DNA of 64,000 bases from Gemmatimonadaceae bacterium (lineage in GTDB: Bacteria > Gemmatimonadota > Gemmatimonadetes > Gemmatimonadales > Gemmatimonadaceae). The DNA is taken from NCBI GenBank assembly GCA_036003045.1, contig DASYSS010000057.1, positions 1 through 64,000 on the forward strand. The letters are read 5' to 3'. Of the stretch, positions 17,386-24,983 are shown piece after piece. Within the stretch, counting starts at the first letter, position 1; every line of letters starts with the position of its first letter. The position numbers were made by a program, and so were the translations under genes. Under the pieces are notes generated by a model. That model made no database searches and was not told the DNA's origin. It saw only the letters and a list, made by a program, of their open reading frames with translations.

Positions 17386-17984
17386 ATCGCCCTCCGCGCG
17401 CTGATCGCCTGCGCGATGGTCACTCCGTCGGCGTACTCCAGATCTCCTCCCACTGGCAGCCCGCGCGCGATGCGCGACACCGCGACTCCCGTTGGCGCGA
17501 GCTGTGTTTGGACGTACAAGGCGGTCGCCTCCCCCTCCAAACTCGGATTCGTCGCGAGGATGATCTCGCGCACGGCGTTCCCGGTTTCGTCCGCGGGATT
17601 CACCCGACTCAGTAACGCGTCCACAGTCAGGTCCGCGGGACCCACGCCGTCGAGCGGAGCGAGCCGTCCGCCGAGGACATGGTAGAGGCCTTTGAACTCG
17701 CCGGCCCGCTCGATCGCGCCAATGTCCGACGCCTGCTCCACGACGCAGATCAACGACGGATCACGCCGCGGGTCGCGGCAGATCGAACAGACGTCGTCTT
17801 CCGTGAGGTTGAAGCAGCGCGCGCAGGTTCGCACGCGTTCGCCGAGCGTGACGAGCGCGTTCGCCAGACGTTTGCTCTGCTCCGGCGATTGTCGGAGCAG
17901 GTAGTACGTGAGACGGAGCGCCGTCTTGCGACCGATTCCGGGGAGGCGCGCGAGTTCCGTCGCGAGATCGTCGATCGCCGACAC
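17382..17984 (-). CDS. recR: Recombination mediator protein RecR
   Basis: A 200-residue RecR, part of the RecFOR gap-repair pathway. The helix-hairpin-helix LARLPGIGRKTALRL lies at 11-25, and the zinc finger has Cys54, Cys57, Cys66 and Cys69 (CARCFNLTEDDVCSIC). The Toprim domain (LICVVEQASDIGAIERAG and YHVLGG) and the C-terminal Walker-like block complete it. Translation begins at a GTG. It is downstream of dnaX and ybaB, a gene order conserved in many bacteria. Confidence 0.96.
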   Translation of the reverse strand: MSAIDDLATELARLPGIGRKTALRLTYYLLRQSPEQSKRLANALVTLGERVRTCARCFNLTEDDVCSICRDPRRDPSLICVVEQASDIGAIERAGEFKGLYHVLGGRLAPLDGVGPADLTVDALLSRVNPADETGNAVREIILATNPSLEGEATALYVQTQLAPTGVAVSRIARGLPVGGDLEYADGVTIAQAISARRAM

Positions 17985-18023
17985 GTCTTGGGTCGCCCTA
18001 CTCGAGGCTGGCGGGTTCGCCGC

Positions 18024-18341
18024 TCAGAACGGGAGCTTGAACGGCAGCTGAAGACCGCCCGTGATTTTGCCCATCTGCTCCTGCGCGGCCGCCTGCGCCT
18101 TCTGCTGCGCGTCGGCCACCGCGACGACGACGAGATCCTCGAGCATCTCGATGTCCGACGGATTCACGACGCTCGCGTCCAGCTTGATCTTGGTGATTTG
18201 TCCGGTCCCGGTGACTTCCGCGGTCACCATGCCGCCGCCCGCGGAACCGGAGACACGCTGCTGCTGCAGCTCGTCCTGGATCTTCTGAAAGCGGCCCTGC
18301 ACTTCCTGCGCTTGCTGCAGGATTTTCATGAAATCAGGCAT
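18024..18341 (-). CDS. ybaB: YbaB/EbfC family nucleoid-associated protein
   Basis: A 105-residue DNA-binding protein of the EbfC family. It starts MPDFMKILQQAQEVQGRF, followed by a basic/Gln-rich helix, the beta unit GMVTAEVTGTGQITKIKLD and the C-terminal helix DLVVVAVADAQQKAQ. Known members bind DNA as dimers and sit between dnaX and recR, as here. Octamer array 6 lies directly upstream of its start codon, within the 114-nt gap from dnaX, so its leader RNA would contain both that array and its inverted partner. Confidence 0.95.
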   Translation of the reverse strand: MPDFMKILQQAQEVQGRFQKIQDELQQQRVSGSAGGGMVTAEVTGTGQITKIKLDASVVNPSDIEMLEDLVVVAVADAQQKAQAAAQEQMGKITGGLQLPFKLPF

Positions 18342-18348
18342 GGAAAGC

Positions 18349-18377
18349 GGGTGGACGGGTGGATGGGTGGACGGGTG
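18349..18377 (+). repeat. Octamer repeat array 6 with canonical G-quadruplex pattern
   Basis: Units GGTGGACG, GGTGGATG, GGTGGACG and a degenerate fourth. The + strand reads GGG-N5-GGG-N5-GGG-N5-GGG (18349-18375). The G-rich strand is antisense to the dnaX-ybaB transcript, so the RNA carries the C-rich version. Confidence 0.85.
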
Positions 18378-18403
18378 AACCGCGGTGCGGTTGGACTTTG
18401 CTG

Positions 18404-18435
18404 TCCACCCGTCTACCGGTCCACCTGTCCACCTG
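18404..18435 (-). repeat. Octamer repeat array 7, inverted partner of array 6
   Basis: Units TCCACCCG, TCTACCGG, TCCACCTG and TCCACCTG. It faces array 6 across 26 bases, forming an imperfect long inverted repeat between the dnaX stop and the ybaB start. It could fold into an RNA hairpin within the dnaX-ybaB-recR transcript. Confidence 0.8.
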
Positions 18436-18455
18436 AAAAGTTAGAACCCAGCACG

Positions 18456-20285
18456 TCAATCAGCCACGTCGAGGTCCAGCGCCTCGATCGCGGCGTCGAG
18501 CACCGGGTCGCGCTTCCTGAGAGCAGCCACGCGCTCGGCACGCACCATCTCGTCCGTCAGCCGCTTGGGCGGCGCGGCGACGGCCTGTTCATCCCGCCGC
18601 AATTCGACACGGTCGACGCCGACGAACCTCTCGCGCAATGCGGCAACGATCTCGCCGCGCGCGGTGTTGATGGCGTGCGCGTAGATGTCGTTCGGCTCGT
18701 CGAGCTCGATCGTGACGACACCGTTCGCCGTGACCGCGGCGGGCAGCGCATGCGAGAGCGCGGTCGCGAGCATCGGCTTCGACGCGCGCAGGCGATGCAC
18801 GACCGAATCCCAGTGCGACGTGAGCTTACTCATCTCGAGCGGTACGACGCCCGCCATTTTCCCGTCGGGTCCGGCCACCGCGACCATCTCCATCCACTCC
18901 CCACGGAGCGCAACGGGCGCCGCGTCCGCGAGTTCGGCTCGAACGGCTGGTCCGTCGGCGCGAGCGCTGGGGCGCGGAGACGGCGACGGTGTGACCGGCC
19001 GCGGCGTGGGAGCGGCACTCGGCGTCGGCGCGGCCGCTGCGTCAACGCGTGCGTCACGGCGCGAAGTCGGCGACGGAGTCGACTGCGGCCGCATGGATGA
19101 ACCGCCGGAGCTCGAGCCACCTGAACCGCCGTCGCCGGCGCCGCTGCCGATCGACCGGATCAATCCTTCAATGTCGACCGCGCGATCCATCAGGGCGAAC
19201 CGGACGAGCAGCGTCTCGACGAGCAATTGTTGTTGGCCGCTCTTCTTGAAGCGCGGCTCGATCTCGGTGATGAGCTGGAGCATGCGCAGCAAGTCGGACG
19301 TGGCGATGCGGTCGCGCCGAGCCTCGAGCGCTTCGCGCCCGCGCTCGGACACTTCCGTCGCCGCACCGCCGAGGGCGACGGTGAGCAGCGACCGAAGCGT
19401 CTCGGCGAGCCCGTTGAGGAAACCGCCGAAGTCGATGCCCGCATCGGCGAGTCGCGACACCGCGGGAAACACGTCGGCCGCGCGCCGATCGGCGATGATG
19501 TCGATGAGCGCGACGAATTCGTCTTCGGCGACCAGACCGAGCGCGTCGCGGACGCGATCGGCCGTGACGCGGCCGTCGCCCATCGAAAGCACCTGGTCGG
19601 TGAGACTCAGCGCATCGCGCATCGACCCGTCGGCCGCGCGCGCGATCGACGCGAGGGCTTCGGGTTCGGATGAAATTTTCTCTTCGGCTAGCACGTGCGA
19701 GAGCCGGTCGCGAATCTCCGCGGCACCGATGCGCTTGAAGTCGAATCGCTGCAGACGGCTCAAGACCGGCGCGGCCGACTGGGCGATCTTTTGCGGCTCG
19801 GTCGTCGCGAAGACGAAGACGACACGCGGCGGCGGCTCCTCGAGAATCTTGAGGAGGGCGTTCCACGCATCCTTCGTGAGCATGTGGGCTTCGTCGACGA
19901 TGTAGACCTTGTGGTGGTCGACACCGGACGGGGCGTACATGGCGCGCTCGCGCAGATCGCGTGCGTCGTCGACGCCGCGGTTGGACGCCGCGTCGATCTC
20001 GACGACGTCGAGACTCGCCGCGCCGCTCCAGATGCGCGTGCACGACGTGCATTCACCGCACGGCTCGCCGTCGAGCGACGGATCAGCCCGCCTCTCGCAG
20101 TTGAGCGCCATCGCCAGCACTCGGGCGAGCGTCGTCTTGCCGACACCGCGCGGCCCGCAGAGCAGATAGCCGTGCGCCACGCGGCCACGCGCGATCGCGC
20201 CCTTGAGCGTCGACGACACGTGCGACTGCACGGCGACGTCGGCGAACTTTTTTGGGCGGTACTTCCTGGCGAGCGCGAGTGACAA
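18456..20285 (-). CDS. dnaX: DNA polymerase III subunit gamma/tau
   Basis: A 609-residue clamp-loader ATPase. It starts LALARKYRPKKFADV and has Walker A GPRGVGKT at 44-51, a four-cysteine zinc module (Cys63, 76, 79 and 82), the DEAHML block and an SRC-like arginine region. A Ser/Pro/Ala-rich linker follows (about 400-480) and a tau-like C-terminal domain. The family start MxxxALARKYRP corresponds to a TTG codon at 20285; the frame is open 28 codons further upstream but that stretch has no family match. I saw no slippery site for a shorter gamma form. It lies downstream of the SRP RNA gene and heads the dnaX-ybaB-recR group. Confidence 0.94.
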   Translation of the reverse strand: MSLALARKYRPKKFADVAVQSHVSSTLKGAIARGRVAHGYLLCGPRGVGKTTLARVLAMALNCERRADPSLDGEPCGECTSCTRIWSGAASLDVVEIDAASNRGVDDARDLRERAMYAPSGVDHHKVYIVDEAHMLTKDAWNALLKILEEPPPRVVFVFATTEPQKIAQSAAPVLSRLQRFDFKRIGAAEIRDRLSHVLAEEKISSEPEALASIARAADGSMRDALSLTDQVLSMGDGRVTADRVRDALGLVAEDEFVALIDIIADRRAADVFPAVSRLADAGIDFGGFLNGLAETLRSLLTVALGGAATEVSERGREALEARRDRIATSDLLRMLQLITEIEPRFKKSGQQQLLVETLLVRFALMDRAVDIEGLIRSIGSGAGDGGSGGSSSGGSSMRPQSTPSPTSRRDARVDAAAAPTPSAAPTPRPVTPSPSPRPSARADGPAVRAELADAAPVALRGEWMEMVAVAGPDGKMAGVVPLEMSKLTSHWDSVVHRLRASKPMLATALSHALPAAVTANGVVTIELDEPNDIYAHAINTARGEIVAALRERFVGVDRVELRRDEQAVAAPPKRLTDEMVRAERVAALRKRDPVLDAAIEALDLDVAD

Positions 20286-20411
20286 TGGCCGAGTGCGGAG
20301 GGCGGTGTGCGGAGTACAGCCGCGAGACGCGAAGAACGAGAGCGGGTTGGACAATGTACCGAAAAGCAAAGCGCGGGGACATCGCTCACCTCGAGCGTGT
20401 TCCCCGCGCGA

Positions 20412-20511
20412 TACCCCAGGTCTGACGAAGCAACATCAGACACCTCTTACCGCTGCTACCTTCGGGGTCCTGACGGAGTTTGAAGGCTGACGCCCTCCGG
20501 GACCTGAGGCA
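20412..20511 (-). ncRNA. ffs: Bacterial signal recognition particle RNA (4.5S-type)
   Basis: On the minus strand the conserved SRP domain IV appears as GTCAGGACCCCGAAGGTAGC followed by AGCGGTAAG, matching the GGA-tetraloop/AGCAG internal-loop signature. The closing stem is CCTCAGGTC (20509-20501) with GACCTGGGG (20422-20414), nine pairs including one G-U. The small form of about 100 nt binds Ffh. Placement just upstream of dnaX is common in bacteria. The ends are set from the closing helix and could be off by a few bases. A TAAATT lies about 12 nt before the 5' end and may be a -10 element. Confidence 0.92.
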
Positions 20512-20626
20512 AGGAGAAATTTAGGCAGCGTGGAGTCCGACGAGAAGTCTGCGGTCCGACTTCAGATGTTCGGGCGTCCGATTTCTCGCCGTTCGCGTCG
20601 CTTCATGGCGGTGCCTTGCGCCGCGA

Positions 20627-21142
20627 ATGAGCTCCTGTCATGTTACCGAACAAATGCCGAAAAGCGTCTCACGCTCGCGAGCGACGGCCAAGCGGCCGTC
20701 GAAAATGACCAAACGGCGATCCAAGCCGAAACCCGCCGCGAAGGATCCCCTGTCGCGTCTCCGCTCGATCTGTCTCGGACTCCCGCAGAGCACCGAGGTC
20801 GAAGCGTGGGGCGCCCCCACGTTCCGCGTCGGAAAGCTGTTCGCGATGTACGCCTCGCCGTCGTCGCACCACAGCGGTGGGCGCCCCGCCGTTTGGATTT
20901 ACTCCGTGAGCGTCGAACAAGACCTCGTCATTCGCTCTCGCCCCGACAAGTACTTCAAGCCGGCGTACGTCGGCGCGTACGGATGGGTCGGCGCGTGGCT
21001 CGACCAGAATCCGCCGTGGGAGGAGATCGAGGAGCTTCTGCGCGACGCCTGGCGACGCCGCGCGCCGAAGAAGGTCATCCCCCTGCTCGACGGCGTCGAA
21101 GCGCCTCCGGAAAAAGCGCAGCGGTCCAAGCGCGCGCGCTGA
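20627..21142 (+). CDS. MmcQ/YjbR-like protein
   Basis: Up to 171 residues; the recognisable domain covers about 40-150. Typical YjbR/MmcQ elements are LRSICLGLPQSTEVEAWGAPTFRVG near the start, KLFAMY, then RPDKYFKPAYVGAYGWVGAWL and a helix EEIEELLRDAWRRRAPKKV. The fold resembles a phosphate- or nucleic-acid-binding double-wing, but the role is unknown. Three in-frame ATGs (20627, 20654 and 20705) are possible; the Lys/Arg-rich leader between them is not conserved. I give the longest form. It is convergent with the threonine dehydratase gene. Confidence 0.72.
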   Translation: MSSCHVTEQMPKSVSRSRATAKRPSKMTKRRSKPKPAAKDPLSRLRSICLGLPQSTEVEAWGAPTFRVGKLFAMYASPSSHHSGGRPAVWIYSVSVEQDLVIRSRPDKYFKPAYVGAYGWVGAWLDQNPPWEEIEELLRDAWRRRAPKKVIPLLDGVEAPPEKAQRSKRAR

Positions 21143-21172
21143 CGCGTCGCCGCCGCGGAATTCGTCGGCGAA

Positions 21173-22132
21173 CTAGTTCCAGTTCAACCCGCGAAGCTGA
21201 TCGAGATTGACGTTGCCGCCCGATAGTACGGCGACCACGCGCGATCCCTTTGGCAGCTTCACGAGCCCGTGCAGCAGCGCGCCGACCGGCGCCGCCGCCG
21301 CGCCCTCGACGACGAGCTTGCACCGCTCCATCACCCAGATCATCGCCTCGAAGATCTCGCGATCGGGGAGGGTGACGATCTCGTCGACGAAGCGCTGGAC
21401 GACCGAGAGATTCAGTTCGCCGACGCGTCGCACGCGGAGGCCGTCGATGATCGTGTTGCAGTCGATCGTCTCGAGCCTGCCCGCTTCGACGCTGCGCTGC
21501 ATCGCCGGACCATCGGATGACTCGACGCCGATCACGCGGATCTTCGGATTGTGTCCCTTCACCGCCATCGACACGCCGGAGATCAATCCCCCGCCGCCGA
21601 TCGGCACGACCACGGCGTCCACGTTCGGCCAATCCTGTACGATCTCGAGGCCGAGCGTACCCTGCCCCGCGATGAGCTGCGCGTCGTCGAACGGGTGCAC
21701 GTAGGTGAGCCCTTCGTCGCGGACAAGTTCTTTGGCCTTCTCATTCGCTTCATCCCATATCTGGCCGTGCAGCACGACCTCGGCGCCATATGCCTTTGTT
21801 GCGGCGATCTTGGCCGGCGTGGCGTTCGTTGCCATGCAGACGACCGCTCGAATCCCGTGAATGCGCGCGGCGAGCGCCACGCCCTGCGCGTGGTTGCCCG
21901 CCGACGAGCAGACCACGCCGCGCCGTTTGTCCTCGTCCGACATCAACGCGAACTTGTTGAGCGGCCCGCGAATCTTGTACGAGCCGACGCGTTGAAAGAG
22001 CTCGGCCTTGAGCCGAACGTCGAAGCCGGTCACGTCGCTCAACTGCTGCGACGTCAAGAGCGGCGTGTGCTTGATGTGCGGCGCGATGCGCGCGCGGGTT
22101 TGGACGAAATCGTCGAGCGTCAGCGTCAGCAT
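21173..22132 (-). CDS. Threonine/serine dehydratase (threonine ammonia-lyase), PLP-dependent
   Basis: A 319-residue fold-type II PLP enzyme converting L-threonine to 2-oxobutanoate and ammonia. PLP lysine Lys53 is in VGSYKIRGP, the phosphate-binding loop in GGGGLISG (179-186), and SSAGNHAQG lies at 76-84. The C-terminal ACT regulatory domain of biosynthetic IlvA is absent, so this is the short catabolic type, possibly also acting on serine. Its ATG directly follows the aldolase stop (TGAATG), so the two threonine-degrading enzymes are made together. Confidence 0.9.
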   Translation of the reverse strand: MLTLTLDDFVQTRARIAPHIKHTPLLTSQQLSDVTGFDVRLKAELFQRVGSYKIRGPLNKFALMSDEDKRRGVVCSSAGNHAQGVALAARIHGIRAVVCMATNATPAKIAATKAYGAEVVLHGQIWDEANEKAKELVRDEGLTYVHPFDDAQLIAGQGTLGLEIVQDWPNVDAVVVPIGGGGLISGVSMAVKGHNPKIRVIGVESSDGPAMQRSVEAGRLETIDCNTIIDGLRVRRVGELNLSVVQRFVDEIVTLPDREIFEAMIWVMERCKLVVEGAAAAPVGALLHGLVKLPKGSRVVAVLSGGNVNLDQLRGLNWN

Positions 22133-23167
22133 TCAGTGTCCACGCGTGAGGGCCGAACGCAGCACGGTCGCCGCGCGGCGGCAATCGTCCGCGCTCACGT
22201 CGATGTGCGTCACCAGCCGAATTCGAGTCGAGCTCCATTCGGAAACGAGCACTCCGTGTTCCTTCGCCGAGGCGGCCAGGTCGGCCACCGACTGTCCCGC
22301 GAGCAGGTCCACCATCACGATGTTGGTGTCCGGCGAAACGATCTCGACGCCGGGAATGCCTTGGAGCGCCTCCGCCATGTCGCGCGCGTTGGCGTGATCG
22401 TCGGCGAGACGCGCCAGCTGATGATCGAGCGCGTAGAGCGCCGCCGCCGCGAGGATGCCGGACTGACGCATCGCGCCGCCGAACAACTTGCGCGCGGTCC
22501 AGGCCCGCTCCATGGCCTCGCGCGTCCCGGCGAGCATCGCGCCGATCGGCGCGCCCAGCCCCTTCGACAGGTCGACCATCACGGTATCCGCCGGCGCGGC
22601 CAACTCGGGGAGCGACACGCCGCTCGCGATGCTCGCGTTCCACAGCCGTGCGCCGTCGAGGTGAACGGGAATTCCGTGCTCGCGCGCGATCGCGCACATC
22701 TCACAGAGGTCGCCGAGCGGGACGATCACGCCGCCGGCGCCGTTGTGCGTGTTCTCGACGCATACCAGTCCCGGCGCGGGATAGTATCGCGAGCGCGGCC
22801 GAAAGGCACGCCGCAAATCGTCCGCCGACATGACCCGTCCCGCCCCGTCGGGCACGACGGCGAGAATCTGCGCCCCCGCCAATGCCGCGACGCCGGCGAT
22901 CTCGCTGTGCACGATGTGCGCGTCGACGTCGGCCAACACCTCGGTGGCTCGCGGCGCGAGCAGCCACACGGCCGCCTGGTTCGCCATCACACCGCTCGGA
23001 AAGAAGAGCGAATCCTCTTTGCCCAGCATCTTGGCGACGCGCTCCTCGAGGCGGCGAGTCGTCGGATCGCCGTCGCGCTCGTCGTCGCCGACATCGGCCA
23101 CGGCCATCGCGGCGCGCATTCCCGGCGTCGGCTTCGTGACCGTGTCGCTTCGCAGGTCGATCGGCAT
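22133..23167 (-). CDS. ltaE: Low-specificity L-threonine aldolase
   Basis: A 344-residue fold-type I PLP enzyme that splits L-threonine or allo-threonine into glycine and acetaldehyde. It begins PIDLRSDTVTKPTPGMR, has HLDGARLWNA with Asp171, and VDLSKGLGAPIG with PLP lysine Lys202. An in-frame ATG 15 codons upstream (23212) is also possible, but the family normally starts at MIDLRSDTVT. I chose 23167. Coupling with the dehydratase gene gives the cell two ways to break down threonine. The 17-bp repeat cluster lies upstream. Confidence 0.9.
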   Translation of the reverse strand: MPIDLRSDTVTKPTPGMRAAMAVADVGDDERDGDPTTRRLEERVAKMLGKEDSLFFPSGVMANQAAVWLLAPRATEVLADVDAHIVHSEIAGVAALAGAQILAVVPDGAGRVMSADDLRRAFRPRSRYYPAPGLVCVENTHNGAGGVIVPLGDLCEMCAIAREHGIPVHLDGARLWNASIASGVSLPELAAPADTVMVDLSKGLGAPIGAMLAGTREAMERAWTARKLFGGAMRQSGILAAAALYALDHQLARLADDHANARDMAEALQGIPGVEIVSPDTNIVMVDLLAGQSVADLAASAKEHGVLVSEWSSTRIRLVTHIDVSADDCRRAATVLRSALTRGH

Positions 23168-23253
23168 CGACGGAATATCGCGTCGGTGCGCGAAACCCGC
23201 GAATTCGTTCATGAGGGAGGCGGGGTTCGTGGGAACGACGACGTCTTAACGGC

Positions 23254-23304
23254 GCTGACGTCCTTACGACGCTGACGTCCTTACGACGCTGACGTCCTTA
23301 CGAC
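23254..23304. repeat. 17-bp tandem repeat, left arm (3 units)
   Basis: Three perfect copies of GCTGACGTCCTTACGAC, preceded by a partial degenerate unit. Orientation is opposite to the right arm at 23338-23490; the two share the core CGCTGACGTCCTT when one is reverse-complemented. Confidence 0.9.
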
Positions 23305-23310
23305 GCCCTA

Positions 23311-23335
23311 AGGGCGCCGTCCGTTGCGGCGCCCT
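23311..23335. repeat. Central hairpin of the 17-bp repeat cluster
   Basis: A perfect 9-bp stem (AGGGCGCCG with CGGCGCCCT) around a 7-nt loop sits exactly between the two inverted arms, so the whole block 23254-23490 can fold back on itself. Confidence 0.75.
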
Positions 23336-23337
23336 CT

Positions 23338-23490
23338 GGACGTCAGCGCTCTAAGGACGTCAGCGCTCCAAGGACGTTAGCGCTCCAAGGACGTCAGCGC
23401 TCCAAGGACGTCAGCGCTCCAAGGACGTCAGCGCTCCAAGGACGTCAGCGCTCCAAGGACGTCAGCGCTCCAAGGACGTCAGCGCCCTTA
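23338..23490. repeat. 17-bp tandem repeat, right arm (9 units)
   Basis: Nine head-to-tail copies of GGACGTCAGCGCTCCAA with a few substitutions (one T in place of C in units 1 and 3; the last unit ends CCCTTA). Each contains GACGTC and AGCGCT palindromes. The last unit includes the complement of the yihY TAA stop. There are no spacers, so it is not a CRISPR array. It lies just downstream of yihY. Confidence 0.92.
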
Positions 23491-24432
23491 GTCTGTCAAA
23501 ACCTCACGCTGCAACCTCCGCACTCTCCTCAACTCGTATACTTGTCCGACCTCCCCCCCCAGTATGAAGATGAGCGCCGCGTAGTAACACCAGACGACGA
23601 CGAACACGATCGCGGTGAGCGTCCCCCTGTACATGCCGCCGGGGTTGAAGCTCCGCGTGTAGTTCGCGAAGAGGATGCGCGCTCCCTCGAAGCAGACGCT
23701 CGTGAACCCCGCGGCAACCCACGCCGACGCCGTCGTGACGCGGCGGATGGGCAGAAACTTGTAGAGCGCGTAGAACATCAGGGCGAGGAACGCGAAGCCG
23801 AGGACGCGGCCCACCCAGTAGTCGACGCCGCTCAACACGTCGGTGCGCAGCCCCACCGACACGAGCGCGTGCGACGCGAGACCGACGTACGTCGTGACCG
23901 TGACGCTCGCCACGAACAAGAGCGTCGACACGATGGTGATCTTCACGTCGAACACCTTGCCGGCGATGATGCCGCGCTCCGTCTCGATGTCGAACACGCT
24001 CGCCAGCACAGTGCGCAGCGATCCGAACAGCCGCGTGGAGAACCACACGAAGCCGATGGCGCTGTAGATCGTGATCGACCTGCGCGCGCTCAGCAGGTCG
24101 TTGATCAGCCTGTGGACCGGCGAATTGGTCTCGACATGCGCCGGGAGCAGGCGGTCGAGGAAGACGCCGATCTGGTCGGTCGAGTCGATCGACCCGGCGT
24201 ACACGATCGGCAGGATGAACGTGATGCCCGCCGCGAGGAGCAACAGGAACGGCAGCGCGGCGAGCAGAATGTTGAACGCGATCCCGCCGGCGAGGAACAG
24301 CACGTTGTCCTCACCGCTGTTGTCCCAGACCCGCTTTATGTAGTCGCGGGCGGTCCAGACAAACTCACCAATCGGAGAGCGACGAGCCCCGCCTTCGCCC
24401 CCCGTCTCTCCCGCGCTTACGCTCGAGGACAA
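23488..24432 (-). CDS. YihY/BrkB family inner-membrane protein
   Basis: A 314-residue protein with about six membrane helices. Family blocks include the GGIAFNILLAALPFLLLLAAG helix, GFVWFSTRLFGSLRTVLASVFDIE, VGRVLGFAFLALMFYALYKFLP and the C-terminal region with GTLTAIVFVVVWCYYAALIFILGGE. Members were once called ribonuclease BN, but the family is now regarded as membrane proteins of uncertain role. It follows the YtxH gene by 43 nt, suggesting a shared envelope function. Its stop codon lies in the last 17-bp repeat unit. Confidence 0.9.
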   Translation of the reverse strand: MSSSVSAGETGGEGGARRSPIGEFVWTARDYIKRVWDNSGEDNVLFLAGGIAFNILLAALPFLLLLAAGITFILPIVYAGSIDSTDQIGVFLDRLLPAHVETNSPVHRLINDLLSARRSITIYSAIGFVWFSTRLFGSLRTVLASVFDIETERGIIAGKVFDVKITIVSTLLFVASVTVTTYVGLASHALVSVGLRTDVLSGVDYWVGRVLGFAFLALMFYALYKFLPIRRVTTASAWVAAGFTSVCFEGARILFANYTRSFNPGGMYRGTLTAIVFVVVWCYYAALIFILGGEVGQVYELRRVRRLQREVLTD

Positions 24433-24475
24433 TGGACGCGCGAACGTGGGGCTGGCCGATCAGCGGGCAATCCGA

Positions 24476-24967
24476 TCAGCCCTCGACCGGCTCGTCGGCC
24501 CCCGTGTCGTGCGCGCGCTTCGCCGCTTTCACGCCCGCGGTGTACGCGGCCTTCGTCGTGGCGAGCCGGTTCTCCAGATCCTCACGCGCGTCGTGCGCCG
24601 CAGCGCGACCGGCGTCGACCGCGTCGCGAGCGGCCGCGCGGCCCGCCTCGACGGCGCGCGAAACCTGCCGGCGCTTGAGCTCGACCGCGTCCTTCGCGCT
24701 GTCGATCGTGTCTTCGACGCGGCGGCGCGCGTCCTGATACGTCTCGTTGACCGTATCGCCCAGCTCCTGCGCCTTTCGCTCGGCGAGCTTGCGCGCGCGG
24801 ATGGCGCGTCGCTTGAGGTCGCGACGCGTTTCCTCGCCGGATTTCGGCGCGAACAGGAGCGCGACGCCGGCGCCGAGCGCCAGCCCGACGATGAACGGCA
24901 TCACGCTCGTCGAGCGCTGCTCGATCACCACGTACGGATCGTTGTCTTCGAAGTCTCGGCGTGACAT
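24476..24967 (-). CDS. YtxH domain-containing membrane-anchored protein
   Basis: A 163-residue protein. A membrane segment (PFIVGLALGAGVALLFAPKSG, about 24-44) ends in the APKSGEETR motif that marks YtxH proteins. The remainder is a long charged, Ala-rich helix (about 45-155) likely to form a coiled coil. YtxH proteins are often general-stress or envelope-associated; the molecular role is unknown. The start is 16 nt downstream of the NtrC-type regulator stop, so it may be co-transcribed with it. Confidence 0.85.
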   Translation of the reverse strand: MSRRDFEDNDPYVVIEQRSTSVMPFIVGLALGAGVALLFAPKSGEETRRDLKRRAIRARKLAERKAQELGDTVNETYQDARRRVEDTIDSAKDAVELKRRQVSRAVEAGRAAARDAVDAGRAAAHDAREDLENRLATTKAAYTAGVKAAKRAHDTGADEPVEG

Positions 24968-24983
24968 CGCGATCTCCTCTCGG

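Noticed and set aside
18456-20285. Programmed frameshift in dnaX for a gamma product
   Set aside because: No A-rich slippery heptamer was seen in the linker region.
21143-21172. Terminator between the YjbR-like gene and threonine dehydratase
   Set aside because: Only a 4-bp stem (TTCG/CGAA) is visible, too weak to call.
20530-21210. 226-codon + strand frame overlapping the YjbR-like gene
   Set aside because: It is in another frame of the same strand, Arg-rich, without the YjbR motifs that the chosen frame contains.
23254-23490. Possible CRISPR array
   Set aside because: The 17-bp units are directly adjacent with no unique spacers, the arms are inverted relative to each other, and no cas gene is in the window.
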